A stretch of DNA of 47,444 bases from a virus. Shown one piece after another: positions 39,260 through 46,629 of this stretch. The notes under the pieces are model-generated. The model searched no databases and was not told the origin of the DNA. It was given only the letters and a program-made list of their open reading frames with translations. Numbering within the stretch: position 1 is the stretch's first letter; the number at the start of each line of letters is the position of its first letter. The translations under genes were made by a program, and so were the position numbers. The DNA is taken from IMG/VR virus record IMGVR_UViG_3300020465_001298, positions 1 to 47,444 of that record; one strand, given 5' to 3'.

Positions 39260-39278
39260 TTAGTAAATTAATTTTAAC

Positions 39279-39374
39279 ATGAGCTTACCTGATTCTTATT
39301 ATTTAAAGTTTGCTAAAAATATCTATACTCAGTGTGGTGAGGATGGAATTAAATATGAACTCGCCAAAGGATGA
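39279..39374 (+). pseudogene. 31-codon remnant of a YSQ-GEDGI-type protein
   Basis: Reads MSLPDSYYLKFAKNIYTQCG then EDGIKYELAKG and stops. YTQCGEDGI resembles the (Y/F)SQ-GEDGI opening of a large family of methyltransferase-like proteins in sugar clusters, after which the match ends. Probably the left-over 5' end of a deleted gene, now overlapping the cupin start. Confidence 0.4.
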
Positions 39375-39717
39375 AATTAAGTTTGTTCCCAAAGGTTGGG
39401 GATATGAAAAATGGATTACCAACGGACCTTTATATTGCGGAAAAATTCTCTGGTTTTGTAAAGGAAAAAAATGTTCTTGGCATTATCATAAAAAGAAAGA
39501 TGAAGTATTTTATGTTCACAGTGGCAAGTTAGAAGTTTATTGGAGTTGGCATGATGATTTTCATGAGGCATACATTAAAATATTGAGTCCTGGAGAAAAA
39601 TTTTATGTTCCTGTGGGCATGAGACACAGGATGATTGCATTAGAAGATACTGAAATGTTTGAATTTTCAACCGAACATTTTGATGAGGATAGTATTCGTA
39701 TTGAAAAAGGAGATTAA
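39355..39717 (+). CDS. Cupin-fold protein (mannose-6-phosphate isomerase C-terminal-like)
   Basis: 120 aa from the ATG at 39355; the ATG at 39343 would add four. SWHYHKKKDEVFYVHSGKLE is cupin motif 1 (HxHxxxxE) and KFYVPVGMRHRMIALED is motif 2. Single-domain cupins of this kind act as isomerases or epimerases on sugar nucleotides or bind their products. It could be a sugar isomerase feeding the mannose pool. The TAATG junction couples it to the next gene. Confidence 0.75.
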   Translation: MNSPKDEIKFVPKGWGYEKWITNGPLYCGKILWFCKGKKCSWHYHKKKDEVFYVHSGKLEVYWSWHDDFHEAYIKILSPGEKFYVPVGMRHRMIALEDTEMFEFSTEHFDEDSIRIEKGD

Positions 39718-40517
39718 TGGACAAAAATAAATCAGCATATAAACTTAAAGGACTTCCTCCAATTTATTATATCAATCTTGATGGTGAACCAGAAAGAAAA
39801 ATTTATATGGAGGCACAACTAAAATACTGGGAGATAGAAAACTACACTCGTATTAGTGCCTATGATGGTCGTGAGGACGACCTAAGTGATATTATTAAAG
39901 GGAAGTATCCGGACATGGTTTCGTCCGGTGAGATTGGATGTGTGACCTCTCATCTTAAGGCAATTAAACACTGGTACGATACTAGTGATACTTCTTATGC
40001 AATTATTATGGAAGATGACTGTAGTTTAGATACTGCAAAGTGTTGGAACTTTACATGGAAAGATTTTATTGCAAAAGTTCCTTATGCCTGGGATGTAATT
40101 CAACTCGCAATTATTTCTACTGGTGATGTGCATGTACCTATTCATAATAGATTTGTAAATGATTTTTCGACAGCTTGTTATATCATTACAAGACACCATG
40201 CGAAGAAATTAATTGACTTCCATATTCGAGGTGACAAATATAAACTTGATTGTGGAGTTAAACCACGTCCTGTTGCCGATGATTTAATTTACAACTCTGG
40301 ACTAACATTTGCCACACCACTTTTGTTGTATCGTATCCAACTAGGGTCATCTATTCATCCAGAACATGTTGATATTTTTCATAAAAATAGTCATGACGGA
40401 ATTTTAAATTTTTGGCAGCAGCACGGATCTGATATTACTGTTGATGACATTACCAATTTTGATCCTTACTTTAACAAAATCAGTAATCCGTCAGGAAATT
40501 CCGGTCAAGGGGCTTGA
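39717..40517 (+). CDS. Glycosyltransferase family 25 (LPS-type)
   Basis: 266 aa. PIYYINLDGEPERKIYMEAQ at the N-terminus, SSGEIGCVTSHLKAIKHW and YAIIMEDDCSLD (EDD) are hallmarks of the LPS glycosyltransferase family 25. It would add galactose or a similar sugar to lipopolysaccharide. Closes the island. The C-terminus overlaps the -35 of the hli promoter. Confidence 0.87.
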   Translation: MDKNKSAYKLKGLPPIYYINLDGEPERKIYMEAQLKYWEIENYTRISAYDGREDDLSDIIKGKYPDMVSSGEIGCVTSHLKAIKHWYDTSDTSYAIIMEDDCSLDTAKCWNFTWKDFIAKVPYAWDVIQLAIISTGDVHVPIHNRFVNDFSTACYIITRHHAKKLIDFHIRGDKYKLDCGVKPRPVADDLIYNSGLTFATPLLLYRIQLGSSIHPEHVDIFHKNSHDGILNFWQQHGSDITVDDITNFDPYFNKISNPSGNSGQGA

Positions 40518-40542
40518 CAAAATCTTTACATTACTATATACT
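40514..40542 (+). promoter_or_regulatory. Sigma70-like promoter of hli
   Basis: TTGACA at 40514-40519 over the stop of the GT25 gene, 17-base spacer, TATACT at 40537-40542. ATG of hli is 28 bases downstream. Early expression by the host polymerase is expected. Confidence 0.82.
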
Positions 40543-40569
40543 TATGTAAAGTTATACAACACAAAGTAA

Positions 40570-40779
40570 ATGACCGTAACGACTAATGACCGTGGACAGC
40601 AAAATCTCTTTGCTAAAGAACCACGCATGTACATCTCACAGACAGACGCTGAGCGTTATGGTTACGAGAGCTATGCAGAAAAGGCAGAGAAACTGAATGG
40701 TCGCACTGCGATGATCGGATTCTTCTTTGCCGTATTTTCTTATGCTCTAACTGGTAATCTTTTCTTCGGTCTTTACTGA
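40570..40779 (+). CDS. hli: High-light-inducible protein
   Basis: 69 aa. One chlorophyll-binding type helix with the signature AEKLNGRTAMIGFFFAVFSY (ExxNGRxAMIGF). Protects photosystem II by binding pigments in the thylakoid membrane during light stress and infection. The N-terminal part is polar. It has its own sigma70-like promoter. A second, shorter hli follows at 41037. Confidence 0.95.
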   Translation: MTVTTNDRGQQNLFAKEPRMYISQTDAERYGYESYAEKAEKLNGRTAMIGFFFAVFSYALTGNLFFGLY

Positions 40780-40833
40780 TATCGTAGAAGTTTTTACTAT
40801 TACTAGTATTGTATTTCTTGTCTAATGGCATAC

Positions 40834-40862
40834 TTGAAATTTCCGAATTACCATAGTAATAT
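40834..40862 (+). promoter_or_regulatory. Weak sigma70-like promoter
   Basis: TTGAAA at 40834-40839, 17-base spacer, TAATAT at 40857-40862, upstream of the gene at 40889. Moderate match only. Confidence 0.4.
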
Positions 40863-40888
40863 ATACGGAGAGAGTAAATTTATTTTAT

Positions 40889-41062
40889 ATGCCAAATCCC
40901 AATGGTCTTTACGAAGACATGGAGAAACTAAATGCCCTTTACGAAGAACTTTGTTGGGGGCATGACGACGAACTAATCTTTACCCATGATGGTGAAGAAA
41001 TCATTATCTACAACAAAACACAACAGGAGAAAAACAATGAACGAAACAGCAGAACGCATTAA
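40889..41062 (+). CDS. Small acidic conserved hypothetical protein
   Basis: 57 aa: MPNPNGLYEDMEKLNALYEE then LCWGHDDELIFTHDGEEIII. Compact, acidic, with good start but a distant ribosome box. Overlaps the next hli by 26 bases. Its location between two hli genes suggests a role in light response, but no function is known to me. Confidence 0.6.
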   Translation: MPNPNGLYEDMEKLNALYEELCWGHDDELIFTHDGEEIIIYNKTQQEKNNERNSRTH

Positions 41063-41144
41063 TGGTTGGGCAGCAATGATCGGTGTCGTTGCAGCAATGG
41101 GATCTTATGCCGCAACAGGACAACTTATTCCTGGTATTTGGTGA
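41037..41144 (+). CDS. hli: Short high-light-inducible protein
   Basis: 35 aa: MNETAERINGWAAMIGVVAA then MGSYAATGQLIPGIW. The ERINGWAAMIG core is the hli signature, reduced to the helix alone as in many phage hli genes. A GGAG box lies eight bases before the ATG. Stop overlaps the next small gene (TGATG). Confidence 0.9.
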   Translation: MNETAERINGWAAMIGVVAAMGSYAATGQLIPGIW

Positions 41145-41209
41145 TGGGATTTGTAGTGGCAGCAGTGCTGCTGCTAATTCCACTTGCCGCAGCAGTAAAA
41201 AACTCATGA
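41144..41209 (+). CDS. 21-aa membrane peptide
   Basis: MGFVVAAVLLLIPLAAAVKN-S. A single hydrophobic helix translated from a TGATG junction after hli and ending in an ATGA junction. Too short for any family call. Confidence 0.42.
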   Translation: MGFVVAAVLLLIPLAAAVKNS

Positions 41210-41352
41210 CCTACGACTGGACTATACTTCAGACATTAATCTTTATCATCACACCTTTTTTTCTAATGCTTGCTATAAGTAGTGGAGATGAAGATGATGA
41301 TGGTTCAGATGGTGGAATGCTGACACCAGCATATGCACCATCTCCAAGTTGA
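41206..41352 (+). CDS. Small membrane protein with acidic tail
   Basis: 48 aa from the ATG at 41206 (ATGA overlap). Starts MTYDWTILQTLIFIITPFFL, one membrane helix, then an acidic tail (SSGDEDDDGSDGGMLT) and Pro-rich end. Upstream in-frame sequence belongs to other genes. Ends just before a terminator. Confidence 0.52.
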   Translation: MTYDWTILQTLIFIITPFFLMLAISSGDEDDDGSDGGMLTPAYAPSPS

Positions 41353-41355
41353 TGT

Positions 41356-41389
41356 TAGACTCTCTACATAAGGTAGAGGGTCTATTTTT
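41356..41389 (+). terminator. Rho-independent terminator
   Basis: TAGACTCTCTAC (41356-41367) with GTAGAGGGTCTA (41373-41384), twelve pairs including one G-U, loop ATAAG, then five T. Ends the hli unit. The next ATG begins at 41390, on the T-run. Confidence 0.88.
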
Positions 41390-41539
41390 ATGCCTAAAAA
41401 TCAGGTTAGTGTTGAAGAACTGAGAGTTCGTATAATGAGATTAAAACATGATTTAGGTTGGGAACCAAAAAATCAAAAAGAATTAACACAGAGATACCTG
41501 AGATATGTTCTTGATATTTTAGATGAATATAGATATTAG
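41390..41539 (+). CDS. 49-aa hypothetical protein
   Basis: MPKNQVSVEELRVRIMRLKH onward, helical and basic with a Tyr-rich end (YLRYVLDILDEYRY). Begins directly on the terminator T-run without a ribosome box, as does the gene at 23699. Function unknown. Confidence 0.5.
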   Translation: MPKNQVSVEELRVRIMRLKHDLGWEPKNQKELTQRYLRYVLDILDEYRY

Positions 41540-41544
41540 AACAT

Positions 41545-41552
41545 AATAAATA
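41545..41552 (+). promoter_or_regulatory. Late-promoter-like element AATAAATA
   Basis: Seven of eight bases of TATAAATA, 32 bases before the ATG at 41584, fitting a late fibre gene. Confidence 0.5.
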
Positions 41553-41583
41553 CTATTATAAGAAAGGTATAGAGAATTATACG

Positions 41584-44433
41584 ATGTCTAGAGCAAGAAG
41601 TGTAGCTGATCTAGGTAATCAATCATTTAATTTCAGTGTTTCGGATGGTGCATTAAAAGTTGGTGCTGGCGTCACTATTGAAAGTACTGGTCAATCACAA
41701 TTTGCCGGAATTATTACTGCAACCAAATTTATTGGAGATGGGTCTGGACTTATTGATGTAACAGGAACTGGTTCTGGAGTCGTAGTTAAGAATAGTGGTT
41801 CTCCTGTAGGAACGGCTGCAACAATAGATTTTGGTGCAAATTTGTCAGTTAGTGCCGCATCTGCTGGCATTGTTACTATTACTGGTGAGGCAGGTGGTGG
41901 GGATACTGTATCCATAAATGCTACTGCAGATGATATTCTTTCAGCATCATCTGGATCTATTTCTGCCGATGATGCAGGTGCAGATAAGTTAGTATTCTGG
42001 GATGATTCTGCAGGTAAGTTAACTTACCTTACTGTAGGATCAAATTTAACGGTTAGTGATACAACAATAACGGCCTCTGGTAGTGGGGGTAGTGGAGCTC
42101 AAGGTGCTCAAGGTGTTCAAGGTGCTGCCGGTGCAGCCGGTGCTCAAGGTGCTGCCGGCGCTCAAGGTGCTACCGGAGCTGCTGGTGCTCAAGGTGCAGC
42201 CGGAGCTGTCGGTGCTCAAGGTGCAGCCGGAGCTGCCGGTGCTCAAGGTGCTGCCGGTGCTCAAGGTGCTGCCGGTGCTCAAGGTGCTGCTGGTGCCGTT
42301 GGTGCTCAAGGTGCTGCTGGAGATATTGTCACGACAAGATCAACTAGTCGTTTTGTTGCAACAGCAGCACAATCAGCATTCTCTACATCATATACTGTTG
42401 GTTATGTTGATGTATTTTTAAATGGTAGTAAACTTGATGGAACTGAGTATGCTGCAACGAATGGAAGTTCTGTTAGTTTAACAACTGCTGCAGCTGCCGA
42501 TGATATTGTTGAAATCATTGCTTATGAAACTGTTGGTATAACTTCTATATCATCTGCAACACAAGGATTAAATGTTACTGGTATTATAACTGCTACTGGT
42601 GGTATTGATGCCATAGGAATCCAATCGGGTGGTGTAAATATTTCTACAGGAATTGTTACTGCTCTTAATTTTATTGGTACTGGTAATACTTTTGCTGTTA
42701 ATGGAAACGTAGTTGATATTAGTATTGCTGGTGGTGGTGGAGATACTGTATCTATAGAATCTAGTGCAACTGATATTCTTTCAGTATCATCCGGAGATAT
42801 TTCTGCCGATGATGCAGGTGCAGATAAGTTGGTATTCTGGGATGATTCTGCATCAAAGTTAACTTACCTTACTGTAGGATCAAATTTAACGGTTACGGAT
42901 ACAACAATAGCAGCTTCCGGTGGTAGTAGTGGTATATCTAGTGTTTTTGAAGATACGACACCACGACTTAGTGGAGATTTGGATGCTAATTCTAAAAACA
43001 TAACAGGAATCAGTAGTATAGATTCTGGTAGTGGAGAACTATTTGTTAAATCTGATATAATTACATTTAAAAAATACGATGACACTGAGAGTATTGCTGT
43101 ATTTAATTCTGATGGTCCTGTCAACCTATTCTTTAACGGCAGTAAGAAATTTGAAACCACAAGTACTGGTGCTGAAATAACTGGTGATTTAACTGCAACA
43201 TCATTCAGTGGTTCTGGTGCTTCTCTAACTGGTGTTGTAACTTCTATTGTTGCCGGATCTAATATTACATTAACTGGTGGACCAACTGGAGCTATTACTA
43301 TTGCAGCCTCAGGAGGAGGTGGTATTGATGCCATAGGAATTCAATCTGCCGGAACACTTGTCGGAACTGCAACAACTATAAACTTTGTTTCTGGAGCAAC
43401 CATTACAAACAATGTTGCATCAGTTTCTGTTGGATCTACTATTAGATTTGTTGGTGCCAGAATATATTTCAATGATATGACTCCTGCAGGATCGGGTTCT
43501 TATTATAATGTAGATCAAAATGATTATGATGGTATTACTATAGATACAAATTCCTTCTATAATTCCACTAATGGTAGATTTGTTATACCAGCAGGTGTAT
43601 CAAAAGTTAGATTTACAATAACTCTTAGTAAAGATACAGGTGCTATTAATAATGCTTGGCTTGTAAGGAAAAATGGAACCCAAATCTATACTAGCGAGGG
43701 TGGTATATTTCATGAATTTGAGAGTTCTGGATATACTAATGTTGGAAGTGGTGCTATCACTGGTATATTATCATGTGAAGAAAATGATTATTTTCAACTT
43801 TCATATAATGTTGCTGCTACTACAGCAGATTGGTCTGGTTCTTTCCAAATAGAGGTTGTCGAGGGAGATATTCTTGGAACTTATTTTTCTGCTAATAATA
43901 TTGTAGATGATACAACTCCACAACTTGGCGGAAATTTAGATCTTAATGGTAAAAATATAACCGGAACTGGTAATGCCAATATCACAGGTATTATAACTGC
44001 AACAACATTTAGTGGTTCTGGCGCATCATTAACATCAATCCCTGCCGGACAATTGACAGGAACACTTCCAGCAATTAGTGGTGTTAATCTGACTGGTGTT
44101 GTAACTTCTATTACTGCTGGATCTAATATTACATTAACTGGTGGACCAACTGGAGCTATTACTATTGCAGCATCTGGTGGAGGAGGTGGTGGAGATACTG
44201 TATCCATAGAATCTAGTGCAACTGATATTCTTTCAGTATCATCTGGAGCTATTTCTGCTGATGATGCAGGTGCAGATAAGTTGGTGTTCTGGGATGATTC
44301 TGCAGGTAAATTAACTTACCTTACTGTAGGATCAAATTTAACAGTTACGAATACAACAATAACGGCCTCTGGAGGAGGTGGAGGTGGAGGTGGATCGAAT
44401 GGATTTGCCGTAATTGCTGGAATGATATTCTAA
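41584..44433 (+). CDS. Tail-fibre-like protein with collagen-like repeats and C1q-like domain
   Basis: 949 aa. Start MSRARSVADLGNQSFNFSVS. Residues about 170-247 are Gly-x-y triplets (GAQGAAGA type), a collagen-like trimer stalk. A module of about 60 residues containing ISADDAGADKLVFWDDSA occurs three times (about residues 104-165, 384-445, 868-929). Residues about 620-765 look like a C1q/TNF jelly roll (FVIPAGVSKVRFTITLSKDT). No lysozyme or peptidase motif is visible. Likely a trimeric fibre that touches the host surface. Confidence 0.82.
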   Translation: MSRARSVADLGNQSFNFSVSDGALKVGAGVTIESTGQSQFAGIITATKFIGDGSGLIDVTGTGSGVVVKNSGSPVGTAATIDFGANLSVSAASAGIVTITGEAGGGDTVSINATADDILSASSGSISADDAGADKLVFWDDSAGKLTYLTVGSNLTVSDTTITASGSGGSGAQGAQGVQGAAGAAGAQGAAGAQGATGAAGAQGAAGAVGAQGAAGAAGAQGAAGAQGAAGAQGAAGAVGAQGAAGDIVTTRSTSRFVATAAQSAFSTSYTVGYVDVFLNGSKLDGTEYAATNGSSVSLTTAAAADDIVEIIAYETVGITSISSATQGLNVTGIITATGGIDAIGIQSGGVNISTGIVTALNFIGTGNTFAVNGNVVDISIAGGGGDTVSIESSATDILSVSSGDISADDAGADKLVFWDDSASKLTYLTVGSNLTVTDTTIAASGGSSGISSVFEDTTPRLSGDLDANSKNITGISSIDSGSGELFVKSDIITFKKYDDTESIAVFNSDGPVNLFFNGSKKFETTSTGAEITGDLTATSFSGSGASLTGVVTSIVAGSNITLTGGPTGAITIAASGGGGIDAIGIQSAGTLVGTATTINFVSGATITNNVASVSVGSTIRFVGARIYFNDMTPAGSGSYYNVDQNDYDGITIDTNSFYNSTNGRFVIPAGVSKVRFTITLSKDTGAINNAWLVRKNGTQIYTSEGGIFHEFESSGYTNVGSGAITGILSCEENDYFQLSYNVAATTADWSGSFQIEVVEGDILGTYFSANNIVDDTTPQLGGNLDLNGKNITGTGNANITGIITATTFSGSGASLTSIPAGQLTGTLPAISGVNLTGVVTSITAGSNITLTGGPTGAITIAASGGGGGGDTVSIESSATDILSVSSGAISADDAGADKLVFWDDSAGKLTYLTVGSNLTVTNTTITASGGGGGGGGSNGFAVIAGMIF
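41895..44370 (+). repeat. Three copies of a ~180-base module in the fibre gene
   Basis: Copies at about 41895-42078, 42735-42918 and 44186-44370 are almost identical in DNA (shared run includes GCCGATGATGCAGGTGCAGA or a one-base variant). A second repeated block (GGTGGACCAACTGGAGCTAT) lies near 43273 and 44139. Internal duplication of a fibre segment. Confidence 0.75.
42094..42327 (+). repeat. Collagen-like GGTGCTCAAGGTGC repeat
   Basis: About 26 tandem 9-base units coding for Gly-Ala-Gln-Gly-Ala-Ala triplets. The same DNA unit recurs at 46834-46971 and 47290-47444 in the next fibre gene. Confidence 0.85.
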
Positions 44434-44455
44434 ATATAACTAAGGAGATAAAAAC

Positions 44456-44818
44456 ATGAGCGCACCAAATTTAGCAAGTCCAACAACAATTAATGGCAAA
44501 ACTGCAAGGGTAGGAATAACAACCACAGCAATTGTTGGTGTTATTACTAATGCTAGTTCTAGTGGTAAAGTATTAAAAATAAATTCAATATTTGCAGCAA
44601 ATGTTGATCCAACAACTGCTGTAGATGTAAGTGTATCTGTATATGATGGAACTAATGACTATTATATTGCATCAACAATTTCTGTTCCTATAAAGGCAAC
44701 CCAAATAATTTCTCAAAAAGATTCATACTTTTACTTAGAGGAAGGAGATCAATTAAGAATCACTGCAGGTGCTGCTGGTGATCTTAATATTATTGTTGGT
44801 TATGAGGATATTTCATAA
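44456..44818 (+). CDS. Putative virion structural protein
   Basis: 120 aa, MSAPNLASPTTINGKTARVG onward, Val/Thr/Ala-rich and beta-like (INSIFAANVDPTTAVDVSVS). AAGGAG box seven bases upstream; CTAAATATA element at about 44432 may be a late promoter. The start resembles small structural proteins beside fibre genes in T4-like cyanophages. The stop overlaps the next ATG (TAATG). No specific role assigned. Confidence 0.65.
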   Translation: MSAPNLASPTTINGKTARVGITTTAIVGVITNASSSGKVLKINSIFAANVDPTTAVDVSVSVYDGTNDYYIASTISVPIKATQIISQKDSYFYLEEGDQLRITAGAAGDLNIIVGYEDIS

Positions 44819-46614
44819 TGTCTAAATCGAGAGGACTTATATCTGGATCGACAACGGTTCGATCAAGAACTTCGGGAATGTATGATAATGATGATAATGT
44901 AAGACTTTCTAATATTTCAACTAACGGTCTAGATAGTTTGGGTTTTGGACGGTCAATTTTAGCAGAGAATATTGCTAGTAGTGCATATGATTTTGAATGG
45001 TCTCCAGACGGATTGCATTTATATATTGCAGAAAGTGGGGACTATATAAAACATTATACTGTTACTAAACCATTTACTACAACTGGTAAAACTCAAGTAG
45101 AATCTTTCAATATTTCAACTTATGATAGTTCCAACTATGGTTTTACAATGAGTCCTGATGGAAAATATTTTTATGGTTCTGGACCAAATAGAGACGGTAT
45201 ATTCATGTTTACATCGAATGTTCCATATTATCTTACAAATGGAGGTGCGCTTATAACTCCTAGTAGAACCACTTTTGCCTATGGATACAATCAAATAAAT
45301 CATTACTTAGATAATATTTTTGGTATTGGTTCTGCAGATGGTGGAATAAGAGGGATTGAATTTAATGGTGATGGCACGAAAATGTATTTGATTGGATTTA
45401 GTGATGATAATATTCAACAATTTTCATTATCGACACCATATGAAATTGGAGATGCATATGATGCTTCGGCATATGATGGTGCTTACAATATTGGTGGAGA
45501 TGGTATTACTTCTCCACAAGGTATGAGGTGGAATGATGATGGATCTAAGTTTTTTGTCGTAGATTCTTCTTTAGATTCGGTAATTGAGTATAGTGTATCA
45601 AATGCATATGATGTAACAACTGGAACAATAACTGAGGGAACAAATTTTTCTGTCAATTCATATGAAAACAATCCATATGATGTTGCATTTAATGCTGATG
45701 GAACAAAGATGTTTGTTATTGGAACTAGTAGTGATAAAATTCATGAATGGACTTTAAGCACTGGATTTGATTTATCATCAACAGTAACCTATGTTTCAGG
45801 AACATCATTAGGATTAACAAATCCTGCAGCATTTGATTTTAGTCCTGATGGAACATTCATGGCAGTTGTTGATTGGTATAGTGATATCTTAAAGGGATAT
45901 ACTTTGAGTACTGGATTTGATTCATCAACAATTTCTGCAACACAGACACATGATTTGACTACTATAGAAGGTAGTTCTTATGGTGCTACAACTATAAAAA
46001 ATCATTTCACTACTCCATATGGATGTAGATTTAATGGTGATGGAACTAAAATTACAATAATGGATGGTTATAGTTCCTCTTATGATAAAGCAGCATCCAT
46101 GCCATTATTAATACCATATGATGTAAGAGGTCTTGCTGATGGTTATCTTAATACTATAGCACAAGGAATGGATAATCCCTGGACAATAAGGTTTAGTCGT
46201 GATGGAAAAAAACTTTATATTTTAGATGGAAGTGATAGTAAAATATATCAATGGGCTTTACATACACCATATGCTCTGGGAAGAGGATCAAGTATTGTTA
46301 CTTTTGAGGGTAAGTCATCATCTATTAATGGAGGTGATCCTAGTCCTAGAGGTTTTGATTGGACACACGATGGAAAAGGTATGTTTTTTATGGGTGCTAG
46401 TAATGATACAATTTATTTTTATACAGTCTCAACACCATTTGATGTCACTAGTACATTAACATATAAAAGTAGTTATGATATATCATATTTTGAAGCATAT
46501 CCATACGTAATTCGTGTAGTTAACTGTCATAGTAGAGATGATGGTGGTGGATATAAACTTCAGCTTCTTGGAGTAGATAAAGATGATATATTTGAATATG
46601 ATATAAATTTCTAA
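44818..46614 (+). CDS. Fibre/receptor-binding-like beta-propeller protein
   Basis: 598 aa. About nine repeats of the kind FxxDGTKMxxxxxxSDxIxxx (for example FNGDGTKMYLIGFSDDNIQQ, FNADGTKMFVIGTSSDKIHE, FSRDGKKLYILDGSDSKIYQ), each followed by a STPY/STGFD strand. This is the pattern of a WD40/NHL-type beta-propeller, spaced roughly 55-65 residues. Such propellers bind ligands and suit a receptor-binding role. No signal peptide. Translationally coupled to the 120-aa protein. Confidence 0.72.
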   Translation: MSKSRGLISGSTTVRSRTSGMYDNDDNVRLSNISTNGLDSLGFGRSILAENIASSAYDFEWSPDGLHLYIAESGDYIKHYTVTKPFTTTGKTQVESFNISTYDSSNYGFTMSPDGKYFYGSGPNRDGIFMFTSNVPYYLTNGGALITPSRTTFAYGYNQINHYLDNIFGIGSADGGIRGIEFNGDGTKMYLIGFSDDNIQQFSLSTPYEIGDAYDASAYDGAYNIGGDGITSPQGMRWNDDGSKFFVVDSSLDSVIEYSVSNAYDVTTGTITEGTNFSVNSYENNPYDVAFNADGTKMFVIGTSSDKIHEWTLSTGFDLSSTVTYVSGTSLGLTNPAAFDFSPDGTFMAVVDWYSDILKGYTLSTGFDSSTISATQTHDLTTIEGSSYGATTIKNHFTTPYGCRFNGDGTKITIMDGYSSSYDKAASMPLLIPYDVRGLADGYLNTIAQGMDNPWTIRFSRDGKKLYILDGSDSKIYQWALHTPYALGRGSSIVTFEGKSSSINGGDPSPRGFDWTHDGKGMFFMGASNDTIYFYTVSTPFDVTSTLTYKSSYDISYFEAYPYVIRVVNCHSRDDGGGYKLQLLGVDKDDIFEYDINF

Positions 46615-46629
46615 ATACTTAAAAACCTC

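Noticed and set aside
40825-40965. Frame from the ATG at 40825 (MAYLKFPNYHSN onward)
   Set aside because: Overlaps the better frame at 40889 and turns Arg/Leu-rich in an out-of-frame manner; judged spurious.
42094-42327. Possible CRISPR-like array
   Set aside because: Units are 9-base codon triplets without spacers, in frame within a protein.
42046-42421. Long frames on both strands across the collagen-like repeat
   Set aside because: Low-complexity 9-base repeats stay open in all frames; only the fibre frame is sensible.
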